From Isoetes taiwanensis (lineage: Eukaryota; Streptophyta; Lycopodiopsida; Isoetales; Isoetaceae): a DNA stretch of 64,000 nucleotides. The translations under genes and the position numbers were made by a program. The notes below the pieces were generated by a model. It was not told where the DNA came from. It ran no database searches and saw only the letters and a list, made by a program, of their open reading frames with translations. Positions 56,895 through 64,000 of the stretch are shown here, piece after piece (position 1 is the stretch's first letter; every line of letters starts with the position of its first letter). Location of the stretch: positions 101,886 through 165,885 of the forward strand of contig JAJEKV010000505.1 of the NCBI GenBank assembly GCA_021234155.1. Direction: 5' to 3'.

Positions 56895-59019
56895 TGTGGA
56901 CAGCATCAATGCAAGGTAGAGCATAATATATGATATAAATATATATATTATACTGCCACTTCACTAGTACATGTCGACTATGATGACATGTACACGACAA
57001 CCGTAAAGGATTGTACCATGGGGTACAACCATTAGAACCCATTATATTGCACGTTATGCAACATGTGAATATATTCTATATTGCCATGTAGCAATACCCA
57101 TACGAGCCATATGGCCCATTAGACCCTAACCCTAAAACATGGGCATAAAGAGGCAGGAACCCTAAAAGTGTCTCCTTTTTTGGATTCCAGTCTCCAAGAG
57201 CCATTTTGACCAAGTGCCTGCACCATTCTGCCTTGCCAGACGCTGCGAAGCCAGCATTGCCCAACAATCCACGCACATACGATCGTCTCAGGCCAGATCA
57301 AGAGCGAGTCAAGGGTCTGGTATGTGGTCAATCTTGTGTGCAATGTCGACTTTCCGAATGGCATTAGGCCGAGTTAGCATCTTCTATTAGCCTTACAGGA
57401 CCTATAGATTCCAAGATCCCAGCCTCGAACGAAGGAACCTAACCACGTATGTTTAGGTACATAGATTAGATGTTATTCTGTATTTTACTTCTATAGATGA
57501 TGATGTTCTATCTCTGTGCACAACTCTGTGTATTGGGAAGGGGGTAGAGACCCTGAAGGCCTTAGTAGATGATGTATCTAGCTAGCCTCATTAATTCCCA
57601 TCTAAGGCGGCCGGTGCATAAGAGCCCACCTGGCTGTAGGTGGCGGAGCTAGACCGGCTGACATGGAAGACTTGTCCGGTTATAGTTGATCCCTCTGGTG
57701 TGTAAAACCTACCGAGGAACACTGTGGGCTAGACCTAATAGCTTGCCACTGAGTGTGGGCAAGGCATGGGCTCGACACCTCTTGGGTGAAGCGTCACCGT
57801 CAATGGGGTTGAAGTCATAGATGAGCAGTGGCTCTCTAGCCCGCCTGTAACTAGCATGCATCTTCTGGAGGGGAGTGATCTCCTCCTGCCTCATCGACAA
57901 CTGGGGAGATGTGACCCAGGAGTAGCCCCTTTGGCTACGCATTCGACAGGCTACGGTCAGGCTCCAAGACTTATCAGCCTATCTGCAAAGTATACACATG
58001 GAACTTTGTCTCAAGGGGGAGTCACTTAGAAGACTTCCACAAACTACGTGCATGGCTGGGAGGGATCCAATTTTACGGTACCTTTGTTATTATACGTAAG
58101 GGGAAAGTACAAATTTCTTTAAGATTTTCCTTACATGAACATGAAGGATTAGCCTTAGCAGAGAAGACAAAACATATCATATAGTGAGGGCCTGGCCACA
58201 TGGGAGCCTGGATTTTTATATCTTGGATGCTTTAGTTTTATAGATATGTAGCCATGTACTACACTTATTTTGAGATTAAAAAGTCTTATATAGCACCTTT
58301 AATTTTGTTAAAATGCCATTATTGGACCTTGTTGAATGGAATTAGGTTAAATCTTGTTGAATCTTGTTGCCAAGATTCTGCCTCTAGTTTAGGAAATGCC
58401 ATTGATGAATTTTGTTAAATGGATTGTGTACCTCTGATATATCGAGATCGTTAACTGAATAAAGAATAAACATATTGGGATTGTTAATGCTTAATCTGTT
58501 AACATGAAAAAAGTACAATTAGGCTGTACAGGAGGGGTTCCGTAATAAGCAGTTGACGTATAAAGTCGGGAGGGGTTAAATATATAGCGATATTCAAATA
58601 CTGTATAGTAGGGGGTGTTTAACTACAAGACAATGTGTACATGGGGTTTTTCTCCTACCCTACACACGCAGGTGGCATATCCCTAAAAGGTGAATCCCCC
58701 GGGCTCTGTCTGCTTTGACCTCTGGAGACCCGAGTTGTCACCCTTATGTTGATGTTACTGATGTTGTTGTTTCAGATGCTATGTTATGGCGAGCCGCTCT
58801 TCGAGGTGGATATGTATGTTATTTGATGCTATGTGCTCATGTTTTATGTGCTTCTGCAGCTAGGTAGGTCCCGAGTGAGACGGGATGAATGACACGTCCA
58901 TTCTTGCTCACCATCGAGGGCTTGATGATAGGTGGACGGCCTCATGGCAGCGAGCTTGCGCTGTTAGAAGGACTCCAGTTCTATATGATCATGGCGTCAT
59001 ATACGAGCAGGGGACGTCA
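56895..59019 (+). mobile_element. LTR-like sequence (right copy, plus orientation)
   Basis: Inverted relative to 2627-4167. It shares GCATAATATATGAT near the left end, the CCCTAACCCTAAAAC block (57124) and the end CAGGGGACGTCA (to 59019). About 650 bp at 58000-58690 has no match in the left copy and may be a later insertion or an ancestral part lost on the left. The left terminus is unclear (TGTGGAC instead of TGTGACG). No primer site follows the right end, and 5-bp target duplications are not evident. Confidence 0.55.
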
Positions 59020-59330
59020 CAATCATACACAATCATCATGCCTATAGCAATACAACCATGAGCTCCCTTCTCATATAAATAACTTACTGCGAGATTCCCA
59101 CTCTGCAAACCCTATATATTGTCAGTATTCCATACCAAAAATGTGCTAGCAAGAGACAAGGATTATATTTTGATAGTACACTATAGAGCATTACCAATGC
59201 ATCAAAACAACTTCTACATGATGTCATAAGACAACCATAAAACATGCCGTGCAAACACTGGTTCCATGAAAGCCACTCGGGCTGATCATTCCCTACATCA
59301 TATACGGGCGAGGTAAACCTCATGTGTAAT

Positions 59331-60690
59331 GTTCCAAATAATTCTAAAATGTTCTAGAAAGTTCAGGAGTCTACTAGATTGGTCTAGAAAGTTCTATTAA
59401 AATACTTCAAAAAGTTGTAGAATCTTCTAGAAGATTCTAGAATCCTCTATATTGTTCAAGAAATTTCTAGAATCTTCTAAAAAATTAATCTTTTAGAAAG
59501 TTCTAAAGGATTTTGAATAATTCTACAATATTCTGAAAGTTCTAATTTCTAAAAATTTAAGGGAATCTAAAGGCATCTCTAAAATCTAAGAAAATCTAAG
59601 GGCATTCTTATAAAATCTAAGGGAATCTACTAGGGGAATCCTCATAAAACCTAAGGGAATTTAGGAGAATCTAATAAAATCGAAAGGATCTTGAAGAATC
59701 TAGGGCAATTTGAATCTATGGGAACCTACATAGAATCTAAAAGAATCTCATAAAATCTAAGGAAATCTTCACAAAATCTTGGAGAATCAAGAGGAATCTC
59801 ATAAAATCTAAAGGAGCCAAAGAAATCTCATAAAATCTTTGAGAATTTAGGAAGACTTCAAGAACTTGAGGCAATTTTGATGGAATCTTGAAGAATCTAG
59901 AGGAACTGTAAGAAGATGCTAAAATTAGAATTTGTGCCATAGGATGTATATATGTCCTACGACGCAATTCCTATGTTGTAATCTGTAGAACTTTCTGGAA
60001 CATTCTAGAACTTTCTAGAACATTTTAGAACTTTATGGATTCTGGGACTTTCTTCCCCTAGATTCATTTACATTTTAGAACTTTTTAGAACATTCTGGAA
60101 CTTTCTAGAAGCATTAGTCCAGACTTTCCTACATATTATAGAGCATCTGCAACTCTCTAAAACTTTCTAGAACATCCTAGGACATCCTAGAACATTTTGA
60201 GACTTTTTGGAAGAATTCCGTTAGATTCTTTTAGATTCCCTAGATTCTCTTACATTCTAGAACTTTCTAGAGCATTTTAGAACTTTCTGGAATATTCTGA
60301 AATTTTCTAGAAGGATTCTCTTAGATTTCCCTAGATTCCCTTACATTCTAGAATTTCTTAGAACATTTGAGAACTTTTTGGAACATTCTAGAACTTTCTG
60401 GAACATTCTGGAACTTTCTGGAAGGAGTTCTTTAGATTCTCTTGGATTCCAGAACTTTTAAAATCATTCTAGAATTTTCTAGGACATTCTAAATTTTTTT
60501 TGAAGGATTTCCTTAGATTCCTCTAGATTCTAAACGTTCTAGGACTTTTTGGAACTTTTAAGAACATTTGGGAACATTCTAAAACATTCTAGAACTTTTT
60601 GAATATTCTAGGCTTTCTGGAAGGATTCCTTTAGATTCCTCTAGATTTCTAAAACATTCTAAAACCCTTTCTAGAAGTCTCTACTGTCTT
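59331..60690. repeat. Foldback-like array of TTCTAGAA / nGAAn units
   Basis: Two arms of short imperfect repeats in opposite sense. The left arm (59331-59935) is rich in ATCTAAGGGAATCT and TTCTAGAA. The right arm (59958-60690) is rich in TTAGATTCCCTAGATT, the complement, and GAACATTCTAGAACTTTC. The centre is the near-palindrome TAGGATGTATATATGTCCTA (59939-59958). The right arm contains runs of alternating GAA/TTC pentamers. No coding content. Confidence 0.8.
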
Positions 60691-60746
60691 AATTATATCT
60701 TTACCCTTAAGTATATTTAAAATAACACCTTTTTTGATGAATTACT

Positions 60747-60810
60747 GCTGGGTCTAGTGCTTAGAACGAGGCGCTTGGAGAGCAATGACTAGAGTTCGAA
60801 TCCCCAAGCT
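60747..60810 (+). mobile_element. tRNA-like SINE head
   Basis: TGGGTCTAGTGCTTAG (A-box-like, 60749-60764) and AGAGTTCGAATCCCC (B box, 60791-60805) are spaced as in a tRNA gene. The acceptor arms do not pair, so this is not a tRNA gene. The SINE body would extend to the right, where no clear tail was found. Confidence 0.5.
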
Positions 60811-61100
60811 ACGTAAAAACTTTTCAAAGCCTCTCCTCAAGGGCTGCAACGCAGGCCATAGGATCTTGAATCCAATCAAGGGCCATGATCGCGCCACGTG
60901 CCAAATGCCTAGAGCAACGTGAACCATAGGATCTCGCACCAACGGCCAGGATCTGAAGTGACGTGAGTCGTTGGATCTCGGCATCAACGACCAGGATGAG
61001 ACTTATATATAATTCGCATCACTGGATAGAATCCCAAATCGCATGAGCCATCAAATCTCAGATCGACGTTCTAGATCGCTCCAAATTCCTCAGTGTACAT
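60811..61100. repeat. Degenerate short repeats on GGATCTcg...CCAACGGCCAGGATC
   Basis: The words CATAGGATCT, GGATCTCG and ACGGCCAGGATCTG / ACGACCAGGATGAG recur four or more times over 250 bp. They may be the body of the SINE. Confidence 0.5.
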
Positions 61101-61989
61101 GACTTTATAAGAACATATATATATTAAATATCATACCTTCAAATCATCATGGCTCAGTATTCATGCCTGCATAAGGACATCCCTCTCTTAGCATCCTTCA
61201 TGTTTTTAGCATCTTTCAACAAAGCTTAGCTCCTCGATTTTGCTAGAACTTCTACCATTTATTTATAATAGGAAAATCAACCAACACTAGAATACTCTAC
61301 ATGATCTGAAGGAATCCCATTAGCATCACCCAATCAACGCAGCTTGAATCCATAATCCAGTTAAGACCCAGCTATCTAGCCATGCTTTGATACCTAACAG
61401 GTCTGCCGAGTTAGCCTTCCAGGTATTGCGAGATTCCATCAAGACTGGCATGAACATTAACATATTTGTATAGATGAGTTGAGTAATGCAATGCAAAAGC
61501 ATTCTTAAGCCAAAAGTCAAGGTAAAGAATTGAGTCATTAATCTTAACCATATCCAATACAAGTATCAACTCAACTCTCCAAAATATGATATCATGCCAT
61601 ATACATTGAATGTGTATGCACCTAATCAACAACATCACCGGACCTCTTTCTGGGCCACTTTATAGACTAAGATTTTGCATAATATAGTATAGCTGATAGT
61701 ATAGCTAATATAGTATGGCTGATAGTTGGTGAATTTAATATAATTGAGTTTGAAGCTGATAGATGTGCAGAGGCACACAGGTTGTTCATGGATTTGAACG
61801 TGAACAATGGAGGCAGTTTGTGCTGGATTGTAGGCTTGTAGAGGTTGATGGAGACCATAGTGTAATGGCTAGACTAGACCAGGCAGAGCTTATGCTTGGC
61901 ATGATCATGGTTATTATGATGTAATAACTGCTGGCTTGTTGGGTAACTTGCGAATGATAAATATATTTGATAGTTCCATATCCAATCAC
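61101..61989. other. Intergenic region with short TATAGTATAGC duplications
   Basis: Local repeats of ATAGTATAGCTGATAG near 61680-61725. No gene supported. Confidence 0.4.
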
Positions 61990-62351
61990 AATCCACAGTG
62001 GATTTCTGTTACAACGCAATACATAGACAAGCTGCAAGAACCTATTTCAAACTTAACACTCAATGTTTGTCAGACCTTAAGTTCATTGCTGGCTGCAGGC
62101 ATGCCTAGTCCTCTACATTTTCTCATCTTTGGGGTATGTCTGGTGTTGTTGCTGCTTTGGCAACCATTACATCCTTTGCTAAGCATTGGGGATGTAGGAT
62201 GCTCAGGAAATTAGATGCGGTTACCATCTTTGTATATGGAGCTTCAAATGTATCATTCACAAGCCCCTTCATCAGGTACTTGAGTGAAAGAGTTAATGAC
62301 GGAAATAAGTATATAGTCCATACAGACGATGCAGACCAAATTGGGAGATAG
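61990..62351 (+). pseudogene. Class-3 lipase-like fragment
   Basis: After QYIDKLQEPISNLTLNVCQT (about 62010), the GHSLGG nucleophile-elbow region is degraded. It is followed in another frame by VAALATITSFAKHWGCRM and FVYGASNVSFTSPFIRYLSE, then KYIVHTDDADQIGR before a stop at 62349. This matches the second half of class-3 lipase domains, where 'FG.P.VGN..F' and the catalytic Asp ('HTDD') follow the elbow. The serine motif is lost and the frame changes once, so it is a pseudogene. Confidence 0.55.
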
Positions 62352-62639
62352 GTGCTCTCACTTCTTCTTTAGGGCTGTCAAGTGAAGACATGTGTCCAGC
62401 TCTATTTCTTCGCTACTTTTGCCTAATGGATCTAAATTTTTGATGCTGCACAGTTGAAGCAATTTCATTTTTATCATTTCTCTTCCTTTTTGCTGAGCAC
62501 CCTCTACCCTTCTTGCAAAAGGCAATTTTATCTAAGATCCATCCTATTATCTCCCCACAACACCACACTCAGTTGGAATCTAATATTACCGTGGATGATC
62601 TGCATTTTGCTGTGAATCCTTAAAAGAAGAATAAGTGCC

Positions 62640-64000
62640 ATGCTTGAATGGTTTTTCTGCAGAGTGTTTCCAAGTCTATTGAAACTGGCTTGATGATGAT
62701 GTCTTCAATGCTTTCTTTGAGTTTCATCGGTTTAAAAGCTTAAATAAGGTCCTCAATACTGGTTGCATTTTTCTTCTCCCTAACTATAAAGAGCCTAAAA
62801 TCATTTCTGATTTGGCGCCCTGTAACTTTGCTTTCTATGGTATATACATTTTTGCTAAGGCCTTGGCAGAGAAAATGCCAGATGTTTTGGTAGAGTCTAT
62901 CTCCTCCACACAATCAGGCCTTTTTCCTCCACACAATCAGACTTTTTGTCTAAGTGTTGTATCCTTGATAATGTGGATGCAGCTTATAAAGGGATGTTCT
63001 CGGCCTGTTAAAAGGTTAGCACATTGTCTACCTCAAATTGGATTTCGCTAAAGCCTATGACAATGTGGATTGGAACTTCCTGCAAAAATGCCTTTCGACT
63101 TTGGGATTTGGAGTGTCGTTTACTAGAAATGTTATAAGGTTCCGTCATTCTACTAGGTCTACTATTCTTTTCCAATGAGAACTTTTGGCTGTGTTTCCTA
63201 TTGGTAGAGGAGTTCATCAGGGATGTCCCCTTGCCCCATTATTATTCCCTATTGTGGCCAGAGTTCTTGTCTCAGTTGTTCTCTTCTCGCAAGATGGCAC
63301 AATTCAGAGCCTGACTATGGAGGATGGATCTCAAGAAGTCTATAATTAATAAGTCGATGACACATTCCTCTTTCTAGTAGCAGAAAATGATAATCTTCAG
63401 AATGTTATGCCTTTATTTGAGTCTTTCTCACTGGTATCAGGGGTTCTTGTTGGGGGTTATAGAACTTAGATGTGGCTATTCCTTCATGTGTTCATGAGTG
63501 CATGTGAAAAGTGATTCCAGGCCACTAACCTCTTGGGCATTCCTGTGGGTATATATATTTTTACTTCTGATGTATAGATGTTATATTTAAAGGCTTGTGT
63601 AAGCATCTTTTCTGGTGGAACACAACTAAGCTCTTTGGCACGAAGGATAATAGTTGCTAAGCATGTTCTCCGCAACACTCACGTTTATATAACATCTGCA
63701 GTGTTTGCCGAGGTTGTTGCAATTGATCGTAACTTCATTTTGGCTGGTACTGAGACAAGTGTGGTTGTGAAGGTCACTTAGTCTATATATATCAAATCAA
63801 AATTTGCTGGTGGTCTAGGCAGATTGACATTCCTTTACAAAGTAAAATTAAAATCTCTAAGTTCATCTTTCTCTACCTGGCGGGCATGGTACATTCACCT
63901 GGAATGGGGTTGGTTCCACAAGCACTTGGACAATGTATTCCTTTTGGAAAGCCCACACTTATAGTTTGAAGTCTCTTTTATTATTTTCATCCATATCCTA
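62640..64000 (+). mobile_element. Second LINE, RT pseudogene, runs off the window
   Basis: Plus-strand RT motifs in order and different frames: APCNFAFYGIYIFAKALAEK (fingers), KAYDNVDWNFLQKCLSTLGF (motif A region), GVHQGCPLAPLLFPIVA (motif B) and VDDTFLFL (palm, Y of YADD changed or lost). These are followed by LGIPVGIYIF and SLARRIIVAKHVLRNTHVYI (thumb). It belongs to a different LINE family from the 12-32 kb copies. Stops and shifts show that it is dead. It is cut by the window end. Confidence 0.8.

Noticed and set aside
59331..60690. CRISPR-like or classical satellite array
   Set aside because: There are no regular spacers and no fixed long monomer. The structure is short alternating pentamers in two inverted arms.
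60747..60810. Functional tRNA gene
   Set aside because: A and B boxes are present but the acceptor stem does not pair and the anticodon arm is not convincing. It fits a SINE head better.

Overview
This is a transposon-dominated stretch of a land-plant nuclear genome. The plant assignment rests on an MLKL-like kinase of plant architecture, plant-type LINEs with an RT plus zf-RVT layout, a chromodomain-less Ty3/gypsy element, Ulp1-type transposon cargo, and TTTAGGG-type telomere-like motifs. A non-seed lineage such as a lycophyte, fern or bryophyte is possible but not demonstrated. Only one gene looks intact: a minus-strand MLKL-like kinase at 6.5-8.7 kb. Its C-terminus resembles the A9 (Ig-like) repeats of the microtubule protein AIR9.

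Layout. 1-2.6 kb is unassigned. 2.6-4.2 kb is an LTR-like sequence in minus orientation, with a tRNA-iMet-type primer site on its outer side; a diverged copy in the opposite orientation lies at 56.9-59.0 kb. 4.2-6.5 kb is spacer with a GAA microsatellite and three diverged copies of an exon-like segment. 9.8-10.4 kb holds a decayed DUF4283-like fragment with an internal tandem duplication.

12.8-38.6 kb is a large tandem triplication. Its units are about 12783-21974, 21975-30577 and 30578-38572. Each unit contains, in plus-strand order, a minus-strand LINE, a microsatellite and spacer, exon-like pieces of an unidentified host gene (minus strand), a 570-585-bp LTR, and the 3' part of a Ty3/gypsy element. 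The two internal junctions are identical to each other. They join the middle of the retroelement 3' region to a point inside LINE ORF2. Later events separate the units: an internal deletion in unit 2, loss of a LINE fragment in unit 3, and a tRNA-derived SINE present only in unit 3.

35.4-46.3 kb is the Ty3/gypsy element itself, on the minus strand: 5' LTR at 45768-46315, gag, protease, RT, RNase H, integrase, a long 3' region and the 3' LTR at 35413-35991. Both ends carry the 5-bp target duplication CTCTA, so the extra LTRs at 18.7 and 27.4 kb are copies made by the triplication, not separate insertions.

46.3-56.2 kb looks like the remains of one or more DNA transposons. It holds a Ulp1-like peptidase fragment and an FCP1/NIF-like HAD phosphatase fragment on the plus strand, converging on a transposase-like gene with SDGC and HGKG motifs on the minus strand, with TGTACAT-rich arrays shared across the whole region. 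59.3-60.7 kb is a foldback-like array of TTCTAGAA units that reads as dense heat-shock-element sequence. The window closes with a tRNA-like SINE head, a class-3 lipase pseudogene and a second, plus-strand LINE RT pseudogene that runs off the end.
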